Notes: generated by a model not told the origin, from the letters alone. Shown: positions 52,278 to 62,253, counted from the first letter of the stretch. The stretch: DNA of 64,000 nucleotides from Diphasiastrum complanatum (GCA_029204225.1 CM055107.1:21498000-21561999), one strand, 5' to 3'. Numbers and translations: made by a program.

Positions 52278-52307
52278 ATGCTGAGCATAGAAAACTATGC
52301 TCAGCAT
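52278..52307. repeat. Perfect 13-bp hairpin, loop AAAA
   Basis: ATGCTGAGCATAG, AAAA, CTATGCTCAGCAT: the arms are exact reverse complements, and each arm itself contains the near-palindrome ATGCTNAGCAT. It lies between the divergent ORFs at 52155 and 52394. The 11-bp core recurs four more times, and once truncated, at 53718-53978. Confidence 0.95.
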
Positions 52308-52393
52308 GGGTTTAAAGAAATGCAGGTATGCTAGTTTGAATAGAGTATGATAACCAGAAAACAGCAAAGCAAACAAGAACATTTTTTTTTCAG

Positions 52394-53664
52394 ACATGGA
52401 AAGCTGCAATACAAATGGCTGTTGAAGCTCTGAAAAGAAAAAAGACCATGTGCTTGCTAAATCTGCGAGATCATTATCCTCTCACAAGAGCTTGGCTTTC
52501 TCTACCCAAAAAGACACCCAAACACCTAATTCTACTATTGGATCAGGATTAATGTCAACTCCAAAGAGAAAACATAGTGGTTTGGAAAAAATCCAAGAAG
52601 CTTCCTCTCCACCAAATCGAGAGGATTTAAAACAAAGCTTGGTAAATGAGTACATCCTAGCTCCTCTAAGAGACCTCAACCCTAGACCTCTTATTTAAAT
52701 CTACTTGGGACTAGAATTAATCTAGAGACGGTTAGCAGGGATGTTGCCAAGATGCGCCAAATTATTCATGAAACTAAAAAAATCCAAGCCACATCGTTCA
52801 TTCTTGACATTGAACAATGTGATAGGTCCTCAATTGATCCAATCACTGGTGATAGGCCCATGGAACTGAGAGAGCCTTTCTCTCATGTACATAATTTAAA
52901 GATAAAATTTAAAGACAACACCCAAGCCATTGTTACCCCATTGATTGTCCTTGTGGACCCTGCTGACTGTCCGACAATAGTAGATTTTGATGTCCAAATT
53001 ATAGACACCTATAAATTTTTTTGTTTTGGGTGGAATCCATAGTTTCCAAGCCAAAAAAGAGCTCTCCATTGCGTATCCTCATGTATAGTCATTTAACAAG
53101 TTAATGCTAGTCCAAAAAGGGGAGGTAATTTTTATTCTTATGAATCTTTCTATTATTTCATTTTCTTAAATCAAATTACAGTCCTTTAACAAATTAATTT
53201 TTGTTTCAGATTTGGGACCTTGTCGATAAATTTTTTGACAAGTGGGACAGATTTGAGATAAAGGGACAACTTCCAAAAGGGTCGTCCTCCCAAAAGAAAA
53301 AATCCACACAATCCACTCTTGCCCCCATCCCCCAAGATATGGGGATATCGGAGTGGATCCCATCAAAGAATGTGGTTGTGAGTGTCCTATCGAGAGTTGC
53401 CGACAGACAACTCAGCCTTACTAAGATGGGAAAAGAACTTCAAAGGTAATTTTAATTTTCTAAAACAAGATTCTTATTTTTAGCTCAATTGCAAAAACTT
53501 GGATCTAATCATTGTTTTTTTTTAGACACAAGCTGTTCATGAAAGTTCAAGAGGCTATGGTAAAGAGCCTGAATTGCAAGGATTGGGAGGAATGCCAACG
53601 GCTGTACCCAAACATCTCAAAAGATGAAGAGTTGCGAAGATTTCTTATTTTATTCAGAGATATG
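52394..53664 (+). CDS. Unknown intron-bearing coding region
   Basis: Several protein-like blocks lie on the plus strand. After a TTTTTTTTTCAG acceptor, 52394-52551 opens Thr-Trp-Lys-Ala-Ala-Ile-Gln-Met-Ala-Val-Glu. An overlapping frame, 52426-52698, is Ser/Lys-rich. 52690-53042 gives Met-Arg-Gln-Ile-Ile-His-Glu-Thr-Lys-Lys and Val-Leu-Val-Asp-Pro-Ala-Asp-Cys-Pro. The strongest part is two exons in matching phase: 53210-53445 (after TTTGTTTCAG, ending at GT) and 53526-53664 (after TTTTTTTAG, ending GTAAGC), joining across an Arg codon. Together they encode 125 residues starting Ile-Trp-Asp-Leu-Val-Asp-Lys-Phe-Phe, with Lys/Gln-rich and Leu-rich helical stretches. I recognise no family. The beginning is frame-broken and the end lies beyond the last donor. 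Confidence 0.5.
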
Positions 53665-53717
53665 GTAAGCTTTTTTACATAAATCGACTTTAAATTACCA
53701 ATTTGCGAATATTGTTT

Positions 53718-53978
53718 ATGCTAAGCATGGGTGTCTGTTTTTAACTATTTTGTAGATTGTTAGTTTGACATCATTATTCTTGCTTAGCATAAGTGTACCT
53801 CTGATATTCTTCTCTTTTAGATAATTGTTTTTAAAATTGTCATTCATGCTTAGCATAAGTGTATTTTTAATATTTATTATTTTCTTTTATATTGTTGTTT
53901 TTTAAGATTATCACTCATGCTTAGCATAAATTTATGTCACTAGTAACAATTTTTACATTTGAATGTCATGCTTAGCAT
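53718..53978. repeat. Five copies of palindromic ATGCTNAGCAT, 51-71 bp apart
   Basis: Copies: 53718-53728 (middle base A), 53781-53790 (lacks the first A), 53846-53856, 53917-53927 and 53968-53978 (middle T). Four of the five are followed by AAGTG, AAAT or GAGTG-like bases, and three are preceded by a short CATTC/CACTC/GTC word, so the unit is longer than the palindrome. They lie just after the last splice donor of the coding region, in what would be its intron or 3' end. Confidence 0.88.
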
Positions 53979-54849
53979 GAGTGGATTTCTACTGTATTTT
54001 TTGTACAAAATATTCATTTCTTAGATGTTTTTAATTTTCTTTTTGGTAAATGATTTTGTTGTTACATAATATTTGTTATAAATTTAGCATATTTTTTTGG
54101 ATACTATATTTGTTTAGTTTACTTGATTGTTAACATACAAATATCAAATTTTAAACAGGTTGTCTCTATTATCATATTCATGTCAAAGTATTTTTTGTTG
54201 GTTTTTAGTTTAAAAAATAATTTTTTAAAAATGTTACAATCACTTGTTTAATTTAACAACTATTTTTCATGATAACAAATTGCACAGTAATGATATATTT
54301 ATTTTTTGAGCCATTTCAGTGTAAAATTTTAAAAATATTTTGCAATACTTCCAATTTTAAATATTTGTTAAATATACAATTTTTGCAAAATAATGAAATC
54401 ATTTACAAATTTAGGGTTAAAGAACTACTTGAATTTAAAAAAATTATAGATTCACACAAAAAATTGGGTCTTGTGCCAGTTCTCATTTCATAAGATTTCT
54501 TGTTTAGGGCCTGTAGCTAGAGCATGATCTAAGCTCTCATGTGATTGTAGGCACATGAAGCACCATTCTCATCAAGAAAGCTCTCAAAGAGAAGCTTCAA
54601 GATATCTTAAAACTCAAATCTCAAAAATAAACAATAGCCTCCAAATTTAGCATGACCTCAACTATTTATAGTGGTCATTTGTGCCTCTACTATTTGGCTA
54701 ATTTGGGCCTTACAACCATTATTATAAGTCCACTCTTCACAAATATAGAGAGGTTGTTCGAGCCTCTTTCTTAACAATCCTAATGACTAGTTCTAGTCTA
54801 ATTTAGCTCCATGGCTATATTTGGCAATTCATTAGTAAGCTCATGGGCT
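53979..54849. other. Very AT-rich spacer, no gene recognised
   Basis: 53980-54490 is about four-fifths A+T, without repeat or domain. The plus-strand 74-codon frame at 54269 is Phe/Ile/Lys-rich and likely chance. From 54490 base composition becomes more mixed, up to the copia piece. Confidence 0.55.
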
Positions 54850-55262
54850 AATTACATGTAACACATGGCATAGTAGCACTTTCATCCACTTTGAAAAATT
54901 TTCCTACATAAAAAATAACATCCCTACTTACTATCGTCTTCTTAGTGATGGGATTGAAGACTCTAAATCCTTTGCTATTTTCACTATAATCCACAAATAT
55001 ACCTTTGATAGAAGTGACATCATCTTTTTTTCTTGTCTCCAAGGATTAATGAACATAGCATGTAGATCCAAAGATGTTTAGATCTTTGAGATTCGGCCTC
55101 TTACCATATAGAGCTTCAGATGGTGTGATTCCTCCAATGGCATTGTTGGGCAATGTGTTAGTACAAGAAATTGCCTCACCCCAAAATGGTTCTGGTAAAG
55201 AAGCTTCTAGCCTTAAGGCCCTAGCAGAGTCACATAGAGATCTATTGGAAAATTTAATGCCG
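54850..55262 (-). pseudogene. Copia integrase C-terminal fragment, minus strand
   Basis: From 55262 downward: Arg-Ser-Leu-Cys-Asp-Ser-Ala-Arg-Ala-Leu, Pro-Glu-Pro-Phe-Trp-Gly-Glu-Ala, Ile-Thr-Pro-Ser-Glu-Ala-Leu-Tyr-Gly-Lys-Arg-Pro-Asn-Leu-Lys, Ile-Phe-Gly-Ser, then in a second frame Gly-Ile-Phe-Val-Asp-Tyr-Ser-Glu-Asn-Ser-Lys-Gly-Phe-Arg-Val-Phe-Asn-Pro and Ser-Arg-Asp-Val-Ile-Phe. This is the C-terminal half of a copia integrase with one frameshift. The upstream half is cut off exactly where the dispersed 110-bp repeat starts, at about 55258. Confidence 0.86.
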
Positions 55263-55370
55263 ATTTTCTCCTAATAGCTGGGTTTTACATGCCGATTTTT
55301 TGTAATTTTGTGAAAATAAACCTCAATATTAACCCGATTTTCTGTGTGAGAATATCGACTACCATAAGCT
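55258..55370 (+). repeat. Dispersed ~110-bp repeat, copy 3
   Basis: GCCGATTTTCTCCTAATAGC, GGGTTTTACATGCCGATTTT, TTTGTGAAAATAAACCTCAA, CCCGATTTTCTGTGTGAGAA and TATCGACTACCA. Its left edge coincides with the break in the copia integrase. Confidence 0.87.
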
Positions 55371-57288
55371 TTCATAATTCGTACAACATCAACGAAAGAT
55401 TGAAGCATATTTCATCTACATTTTTTTTAGTAACTGGTCAACAAACCTAGGATGAACAAATTGTTAAAGTACATTTAGACTTTGAATGAGCTTAATAATG
55501 ACTCACAAGAGTGACTGATTGATTGATTAATCTATCTAATGCAAAACAATGTCTCAAAAATTGATCTAGATTGGCAATTTTGCATACATCAATAAAGAGC
55601 AATCTAATTAATGATTAAACTTGAAGATTCGACCCCGTACGACCTTCAGTACACCTATAAATAGAGAAGAGAGTTAATGAAACTTAGTTTTCATTAAGAT
55701 CACAAGAAACACAAAGTACATAGTGAAGGAAGTCGAGATTGCCAAATTGCTCTAAAAATTCTAAGGCATTATTATGAGAGAATAGATTGTATGTACAAAA
55801 GCTCTTCTCCACCTTGAGTTAGGTGAAAATCTAGTATGTAATAAGGTAGATGATTGTTGTTCATAACGTTGTAAAAAGTAGGAGGGTGGCCAAAACATAA
55901 ATCAATCTTAGAATTTTTTTTGGCTTGTCCTGGTCGGGTATTAATTATAAAGCGATTGAGTAGCGAGATGCTCGGCTAAGTAGAAAAGTGCTTTTCCAAA
56001 ATGCTTGCCATTCATTTGCATGTAGCTTACATCCATCTGGATAATAAAGAGTTCTTAGATTCCATTGATCGTTGTGAAGAACCTAAAAGATTCCACTTAC
56101 ACAAACTGCTACATAATGTTTGTATACTAGTTGTTGTAGGACATGAATTATCACAATATCTCATGATATCAATGCTCAATATCTCCAAAGAAAAATTAAG
56201 ATCACGGTTTACAAAAACAAAAATATTGAGAAAGAAAAAGTTGTGATAAATAAATGTGTATGCATGTATATACACATGTTTCATTATCTCAGTGTGAGAT
56301 TTTACTTTCTATTGACATGGAAACTCATGGAATCAAAGGAACTTGTGATTACTCTATAAATAGAAGGTCATGTGAACCTTTGCAAGAAGCTTTGTGGTAC
56401 CCAAAATCAAAAACATTTATGCTAAGAAAAAAATGGTACTCTTGTGCCCAAACTGAGGTAGCACATGCACATCAACTTTTAAAAAGTGGTGAAGATGTGG
56501 CAAATCTAATATGGCACCTCCCTTTATCCTTTTTGCTTAACCTACCTTAGGAGTGCACACACATACATCTTAAATGACAAATTTGAAATGGCACCTCCCT
56601 TCATCCTTTTTGATAAACCTACCTGGGCTTGGGAGTACACACGCATTTTGTCTAAAAGTACACATACCTGAACTCCTTGGCCAGCAGACTTTTATCCAAC
56701 CACCACCTCTCTACGGGAGCCTCATGAGTGACCACACTATAGTGACAGACCTTTACCGATCAGCTACGTTGTCTATTTACCTGTCTGCCTCCACGTACAA
56801 AACTACTACACTGATTATTCAGGCTCAGGCCCGGGCAACACGGCTTACCATTTCTTCTCCTGCTCAGACGCCGGGGCATGCTCGTGATGGAGAGTATGAT
56901 CAGCAGGTGAAGCCAACACCTGCAGCTGACGACAGTTAGCATTTCATCAGGCCAACTCACTCTCTCTCTCGTTCTGATCTCTGTCTCGTGTCAGCTATAG
57001 ATTGGATGCAAAGATGCCAGGGTGCATTGAGTTTGGATCAAATTCTAGTGAAGCCTGGTTCACGAAGAAAGTAGAAGGATGAATTGCATTGTGGTCCTTT
57101 TTCTGTTCGGGTACAAATCCAGGCTCTTTATCTGTAGCAGACGTCTGCTTAAGGAATGCTCCCAGTTTCCAGATTGATTTTAACATGACAAATTGGCTAT
57201 ATAAACCTCCTCATTTATTCTTTTAGATTTACTTTTTAAATAGAGGTTTCTGTGCTGAAGTGCATCAAAGGCTGCGAGTGAATGGTGC
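55371..57288. other. Unassigned spacer
   Basis: No domain is recognised. The plus-strand frames at 56001-56246, 56254-56550 and 56574-56939 are 81-121 codons without known motifs. The last has a composition plausible for a protein (Ala-Gln-Ala-Arg-Ala-Thr-Arg and others) but no supporting evidence. A tandem duplication is listed separately. Confidence 0.5.
56510..56655 (+). repeat. Two tandem copies of a ~76-bp unit
   Basis: ATGGCACCTCCCTTTATCCT at 56511 and ATGGCACCTCCCTTCATCCT at 56587 begin copies that continue TTTTGxTxAACCTACCT and GGxAGTxCACACxCAT. Period 76 bp. Confidence 0.88.
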
Positions 57289-57585
57289 ATGTTAGTGAAT
57301 ATGCAAGGTCATAACTGCAAAACTGATAGTCCAGTAATTTCAGACAACGTAATTTATAGCAAGAGCAAGAAAGCTGTGTGCTCCATATCTCGGAATCATG
57401 GATTCTGTTGCGTCTTGGGCTTGCTGGTGTTTGTATTGGCATTTGTTTTCGCTGGAGCACTTGCAGAAAGGTATAGATTTGACGGAGGTCGCTGGCTATT
57501 TGCGTCTGCAGGAGGATTAGCAGTTCTTGCACTCGCCATTGCCGTAGCCATTGATAGCACAAAAAATTTATGTGCTAAGACTTGA
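57289..57585 (+). CDS. Small protein with two membrane helices, unknown
   Basis: A 98-codon frame from ATG 57289 (a second Met is at 57301) to TGA 57583. Residues about 1-38 are polar with several Cys and Ser. Then come a strong hydrophobic helix (Gly-Leu-Leu-Val-Phe-Val-Leu-Ala-Phe-Val-Phe-Ala-Gly-Ala-Leu-Ala), a short charged loop (Glu-Arg-Tyr-Arg-Phe-Asp-Gly-Gly-Arg), and a second helix rich in Ala, Leu and Val. Helix, Ala-Glu-x-x-Arg loop, helix is reminiscent of the start of plant DUF1218-type membrane proteins, but the usual Cys pattern cannot be confirmed. It could be a complete small gene, a first exon, or chance. GC content is higher than in the surroundings. Confidence 0.4.
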   Translation: MLVNMQGHNCKTDSPVISDNVIYSKSKKAVCSISRNHGFCCVLGLLVFVLAFVFAGALAERYRFDGGRWLFASAGGLAVLALAIAVAIDSTKNLCAKT

Positions 57586-58166
57586 GAAACAAACTGCTAG
57601 AACGGATCATAAGTTTGCAATGAAGCCATTATGAGGCTTGAGCACATCAAACAGATTAGGATGTTCAATGGGTGATAAAGATGTTCGTAATCTCTGTAAA
57701 GCAGTTCTTAATCTTTGTGTATGACGAGCAAATGGTTCATAGTGTAGTGTTTATGATGAGTTCTTTCACAAACTACCGGCGGCAAAGATTTTTCTTCAAA
57801 TTTGTTTTTTCTTTTTCTTTTTTCTTGCATGTGGTCAGCTCTAGATTTTGTTGAAGCCTCTGGTTGGCAGTTTAGTGGGAAATAGATTTTCTCACAGCAT
57901 CAGGTGATATCAACCTTCAAAGAAGAAGCTACTGCAGATTGTCAAGATCGGAGGAGGATCGCATAAAGCCGGACTTGCACAGGGGGATGAAGCCTGCCTG
58001 ACAACGATTGGTTCAACTCATGAATCCTGCCTTCCGGCAATAGGTTTAAGTTTTAACTGCCAGCGTCGTCTTATTGGGAACCTTCCCTTTCAAGGCCAGC
58101 CACCCAACAGGAGTGGACTCTGGAAGTGTGGGATGCGGTATTAAGGATCAACATTTTTCTGAATGC
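57586..58166. other. Unassigned spacer
   Basis: No gene, repeat or LTR feature is recognised. A plus-strand Phe-rich frame near 57672 follows a T-rich tract and is not credible. Confidence 0.5.
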
Positions 58167-58602
58167 TGTTTAGACATAACACTAGAAATCGTTTACTAGA
58201 AGGCAGATGTATTAGATATTGTAACAGAAACGTAAATGCAGAAAGCAACAGGATCTAGACTAATGAGAATCACAGACAATATCACAATCAAAGAGATTTC
58301 GTATTACATAAGCAATGCTAGAATAACAGTGTACTTCAAACTGTCTTAGACACTTTGTTTCTGTATTAGATAGATCCGACATACGGTTCGCCATGATCGC
58401 TTCACTTACAATTCTCTCTGTATGTTTTGATTACGCGGGTCCTTTAAAATATATATTCCCAGCGAGGGAATTACAAAAAATACTTTAAGCTAGTCATTAC
58501 AAGAAAAGTTTAAGTTAAACCTCTATTTAACTATGCGTTAACTCTTGTTATAACTTGGTTTTGGCTGAGCGTGTGCTTTTGTTTCTTACAACAAGCTTAA
58601 CA
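58167..58602 (-). repeat. LTR-like sequence, 436 bp
   Basis: On the minus strand it starts TGTTAAGCTTG and ends TTATGTCTAAACA (short inverted ends TGTTxA). It lies directly downstream of minus-strand RNase H, as a 3' LTR would. However, the RNase H frame runs into it, no purine tract precedes it, and it does not match the LTR at 60528-61213. It may therefore belong to a different element. Confidence 0.45.
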
Positions 58603-58898
58603 CTCGATAATTCGAATGGTTCATGTGTCTTCATGATAGAAAGTCCTTGATGCGAAATGCCAATCCCTTCTAACATCATCTTCAACCATATCACCTCGTT
58701 TGCTACGTTCGAAGCTACTACATACCTTGCTTCGAATGAGGGTTGTGCTACTAGTGTCCGCGTCGTGCTCACTGTAGCCCCACATACTAGTGAACATCCA
58801 CCGGTTATCGACTTGCTATCATCTTTACAACTTTCCAAGCTTGCATTGTTGTAGTTTCGTAGAGTGAACTTGTGCTTGCTTTTGTAGATCAACCTCAA
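58548..58898 (-). pseudogene. Copia RNase H fragment, minus strand
   Basis: The minus-strand frame gives Tyr-Asn-Asn-Ala-Ser-Leu-Glu-Ser-Cys-Lys-Asp-Asp-Ser-Lys-Ser-Ile-Thr-Gly-Gly and Leu-Val-Ala-Gln-Pro-Ser-Phe-Glu-Ala, then Ala-Asn-Glu-Val-Ile-Trp-Leu. This corresponds to the RNase H of the copia copy at 21.9-22.1 kb (Tyr-Ser-Asp-Ala-Ser-Trp-Ala-Ser, Cys-Glu-Ala-Glu-Tyr). The first catalytic Asp is Asn, and Glu-Ala-Glu became Glu-Ala-Arg. It is separated from integrase by only 11 bp, so all of RT is deleted. After Gly-Ile-Gly-Ile the family resemblance fades. Confidence 0.85.
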
Positions 58899-58908
58899 CT
58901 TATATGTG

Positions 58909-59535
58909 CTAACCTGAGAGCAAATATGTTTTCATCGGTCCACACACATCAGAGTGGACGAGCTCAAGAACTTCTTTGGCTCTTCTTCCCTCGTGTGTGA
59001 ATGGATTCCGATGTTGCTTGCCTTTCTGACAAGCTTCGCAAAACTCAGCCTTTGGCCTTGAAATCTTGAGACCTGTGACAATGTCCTTTTTGCTCATGTC
59101 ATACAGGCTCCGCATGTTCAGATGATACATTCTTCTATGCCAGAGCTGATCTTCGTTTTCTAAAGCATTTAATATGCTTTCAGAGTTGCTGATTATTTTG
59201 GCATGGTAGAGATTTCCTTCTCTGCATCTGACCGTCAACAACTTGTTTGTCGTCTTCTCGATCATACGGCAAGTGTTGCCGTCGAAAAAAACTTAAATGC
59301 CTAGATCTGCCATCTTGGAGACAAATAGCAGATCTTTTCTGAGTGAGGGCACATAGAGTGCTCCTGGCAGCTCTGCTTGGCCTGACAATGTTCATAGCTA
59401 TAGAGAGCCGATGCCTTTGACATCGTGTCTGCTTCCATCGCCTAGAATCACTGCTCTGTCATTTTCAAGTTTGCGAAAGTTGATCAAGATCTTCTTGTTG
59501 CAGGTTATGTGAGATGTTGCTCCTAAATCAATGAC
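58909..59535 (-). pseudogene. Copia protease end, pre-integrase and integrase start
   Basis: Minus strand. 59530-59395 holds protease sequence in broken frames (Ile-Asp-Leu-Gly-Ala-Thr-Ser-His-Ile-Thr around the active-site position, then Arg-Lys-Leu-Glu). From 59265: Leu-Trp-His-Arg-Arg-Met-Tyr-His-Leu-Asn-Met-Arg-Ser-Leu, Phe-Cys-Glu-Ala-Cys-Gln-Lys-Gly-Lys-Gln-His-Arg-Asn-Pro-Phe, the His-His-Cys-Cys finger of copia pre-integrase, and Glu-Leu-Val-His-Ser-Asp-Val-Cys-Gly-Pro-Met, the first catalytic Asp of integrase. It stops at 58909, next to RNase H, so the rest of integrase was deleted. Confidence 0.85.
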
Positions 59536-60430
59536 TACATTGTAGTCGTGTTAAGAGTAGCTTGTCGAAGCTTCGTCGAGTATCGTGAAAGCTTCGTCAC
59601 CTCTTTCAACATCCTTTGATGACTCTGCAACATTTGCCTTTTCAACTTTGTTTTTTCTTTTTGGGTTAAATCTGCAGTCGTATGCAGAATGCCCTTTCTT
59701 CTTGCAGTGCATGCAAGGTATTGTTGGATTGAACCAACATTTTTTGGCCGTATGGCCTGGTTTGTGGTAGTGATTGCAGGAAGAAGATTGCTAATTCGAG
59801 GACTTTGTCTTCTCGAATCTTGGCTTGTTTTTGTTCTTCTTCTTTCCTTTTGTGAAGAGAGCCTTCTCTTGAACACTCCTTCCCTCTCCTTCGTCTCTCA
59901 TCAGTCTCTCATCAGCAACAAGACTGACTGCTTTGTCGAATGTCATATCTGGTAGACTCAGTATGAGCATTCTCAGTGGCTGATAGGACGTTGGTAGAGA
60001 TTTCATGAAGTACATCAGTTGCTGTGGTGCTGGGATCTGGTGCTCCTGTCCTGATGAAGCGAGTTGAGCGAAGATCGTTTTGATCTTGTCAACGTGCTGA
60101 TCTAACTGGTTGCCATCCCACCGTATGGATTGCAGCTGATTGTGAAGATGCACGACTGAAGCTGCAGTCCTCACTTCATACTTCTGTTTTAATCTTTCCC
60201 ACGCTGCATGGCTACTTTCGCAGTCTTCAATCTGCATGAGTGGATCCTCATTTATGGACGAAACGATGATCGCCATTGCGCACTCATCCTTTATGATCCA
60301 TTCAGCTCTCCTCGTGTCTCCCTCTGGAGGCTGTACCTCTGAGAGCTCGGTCATCGACCAGATGCCTTCGCCCTTCAGGAGTGTTTTGATTTTGAATTTC
60401 CAGATTCTATAATTTGCACCATCAAGATTG
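59536..60430 (-). pseudogene. Copia gag with zinc knuckle, minus strand
   Basis: From about 60430 downward: Asn-Leu-Asp-Gly-Ala-Asn-Tyr-Arg-Ile-Trp-Lys-Phe-Lys-Ile-Lys-x-Leu-Leu-Lys-Gly opens the domain. An open frame 60354-59791 follows with Met-Ala-Ile-Ile-Val-Ser-Ser-Ile, His-Ala-Ala-Trp-Glu-Arg-Leu-Lys-Gln-Lys-Tyr, Leu-x-Ser-Ile-Arg-Trp-Asp-Gly and Leu-Ser-Leu-Pro. A Lys-rich segment follows, and near 59715 a Cys-x2-Cys-x-Lys-Lys-Gly-His-type knuckle. Breaks lie at 59791 and in the knuckle region. It lies at the right distance from the primer site, so this is the true 5' part of the element. Confidence 0.9.
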
Positions 60431-60514
60431 ATTGCTACTTTGGTCTAGATTGTCGTAGCCATATTGTGTTGTCTGGAAGAATCACTACTGGGATATTAGT
60501 AGTGATAACCTGTA

Positions 60515-60527
60515 GGCTCGGATACCA
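60515..60527 (-). other. Primer-binding site, minus strand
   Basis: The minus strand reads TGGTATCCGAGCC directly after the LTR end, one base different from TGGTATCAGAGCC; the initiator-Met-tRNA type. Confidence 0.9.
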
Positions 60528-61213
60528 TGTCGCGGAAGCTTTTTCTTTCTTGTTTTGTGTTCATCCTCTTTCTTCTGATTCGTGAACATTTTTTTGTCTT
60601 TGAATTTTCTTTTCATGCGGAAGCTCTTACGGTATCCCAGACACTCGACTACGCATCACGGAACATGTTTTATTCTAACAATCAAGAGACACAGCACAAG
60701 GCCAAGATATACACGAAATAGAGCAACTATATTGTCAATTTGGTTTCAGAGAAAGATCGTCAGTGTCTCGCTTGTTGGCGGACTGACTCTCTGCTCTTTC
60801 GCTGTGTTCTGCTCGTTGGCAGACTTTCATACACAGATATGGTATTTTTGCTTTCTTACTCTATTCGCTAAGTCTCTCTCTGTTTCTTACAGATCTCTGT
60901 ATTCACTATTTCTCTACTTTTTCTCTTCTTCTTCTTGCATAGTTATGATCTAGAGAGGATCATTTATACCTCAGCTATGTGGAGTTTACAAGATAGCTAA
61001 AATGTAGAATCACAAGACTAGTTAACGCTAATCAACTAGTTAGTTAGTCTCCATCGTTGCTATTCGTTTCGGCTGGGCATGAAGCCCGTTGAGCTGCCAG
61101 GTGGCAGCGCGAAGGATTTCTCTTCGTTTGTTTCGTTCTTTTCGTTTTGCGGTCCTGGAGGTGTGTGGGCAAATAAGTGTTTCTTATTGCACAAGAAAGA
61201 TTTCAACACGACA
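60528..61213 (-). repeat. Copia 5' LTR, 686 bp, minus strand
   Basis: The plus strand starts TGTCGCGGAAGC at 60528 and ends AACACGACA at 61213 (TGTCG/CGACA inverted ends). It is the reverse complement of the LTR family at 22345-23040: shared blocks include the CGCTAATCAACTA segment, the GAGCTGCCAGxTGGCAGC segment, CTCGTTGGCAGA and the CGCTGTGTTCTGCTCGTTGG segment. To its right, gypsy sequence resumes, so the element inserted there or was joined there. Confidence 0.88.
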
Positions 61214-61337
61214 CGTCTGGATTTCATGGAAAAGGTGCAATATCACCTGATTAAGGTATGACGTGGGCTAATCAAAGCCCAAAGTAAGAAATCTTGTGAG
61301 GTGTCATGGGACCGCCACCAGTTTTGGTGGGGGCTAC
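61214..61337 (+). other. Gypsy 3' untranslated end with purine tract
   Basis: Short stretch between the copia LTR and the gypsy LTR. It ends in TTTTGGTGGGGGCTAC, typical of the purine-rich tract that precedes a gypsy 3' LTR. No coding sequence. Confidence 0.55.
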
Positions 61338-62093
61338 TGTTGGAGGGTTTGCGGATATTGAGGCAACCCTAATTCTAGTTAATAAGTGAGAGAGATTTGG
61401 CACCTTGCGTGTGTAAGTTCAACCCGATGATCATATAGCTATTTGAATAGTTACAAGTTGATAAAAGGACTTTAGGCCTTTTCGCAAGACTTTTAATGTC
61501 GCAGGCCTAAATGCCAAGTTAGTGAATAAAATAGGGGTTCCCACCAAATTTCTATTTCAAATTGGTTCCCTCCAATTGTGAATGGGTTTTAACTCCCTTT
61601 TTTCTAACTTGAATAGTTAGGGAGGTAGAAATTAGCCAATAGGAATTGGGGCACCCCTCTCCTCAATCTCCTATAAAAGTAGCAATTTCGAATTATTGTA
61701 GATGTTCCATCCTCATTTCAATACATGCAGATTGGCTTTCTTATGGAATGGATTTGTGAATGTCCTTACTCTTTATCACTTTTTCTCTATCTCTCATGAT
61801 TTCTTTGTATTTGCTAACTTGTCGGATCTGAAGCTTATTGAAATTGCTATTTCTTATGTTTTTTGTGAGAGAGAAAGGAAGAGAAGATAAGAGTAAGCTA
61901 TCATCATTGTGGATTAAGGTTAATGGTTGTAGGGTTAATGCATAGTGTTAATTATGGATCATCTATGCATGCTGGATTTGATTTATGTTATCACTCTCAT
62001 GGGATCGAACCTCTGCATGATGACTAACTTCATCTCCTTGATGCTTGTGTGCTTGGATCTTGGATTGAGGATAGGATAGGAAAAAAAGCCACT
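61338..62093 (+). repeat. Gypsy LTR, ~755 bp
   Basis: Starts TGTTGGAGGGTTTGCGG after the purine tract and ends near GCCACTACA. Its right half aligns with 44690-45062 of the other gypsy LTR. The left halves differ, as U3 regions often do. Gypsy sequence follows, but no primer site is visible, so it may be a 3' LTR joined to another copy. Confidence 0.72.
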
Positions 62094-62253
62094 ACATCAA
62101 TTGTTGTCTGAACTTCAAAAGGCCCATCCAAGCGAAAGAGCATCATGCTTCGGTAGCAAATCACTCGCAATAATTTCCAAGTTCTTGAGAACTTTGTGAA
62201 ATCATCTTTTGATCTTTCGCAACATTTCAAAGATTTCACGCTTGACAATATTG

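Noticed and set aside
53718-53978. Regularly spaced palindromic repeats resembling a CRISPR array
   Set aside because: The repeat is only 11 bp, the spacing is uneven (51-71 bp), one copy is truncated, the spacers themselves look related, and the context is plant nuclear DNA.
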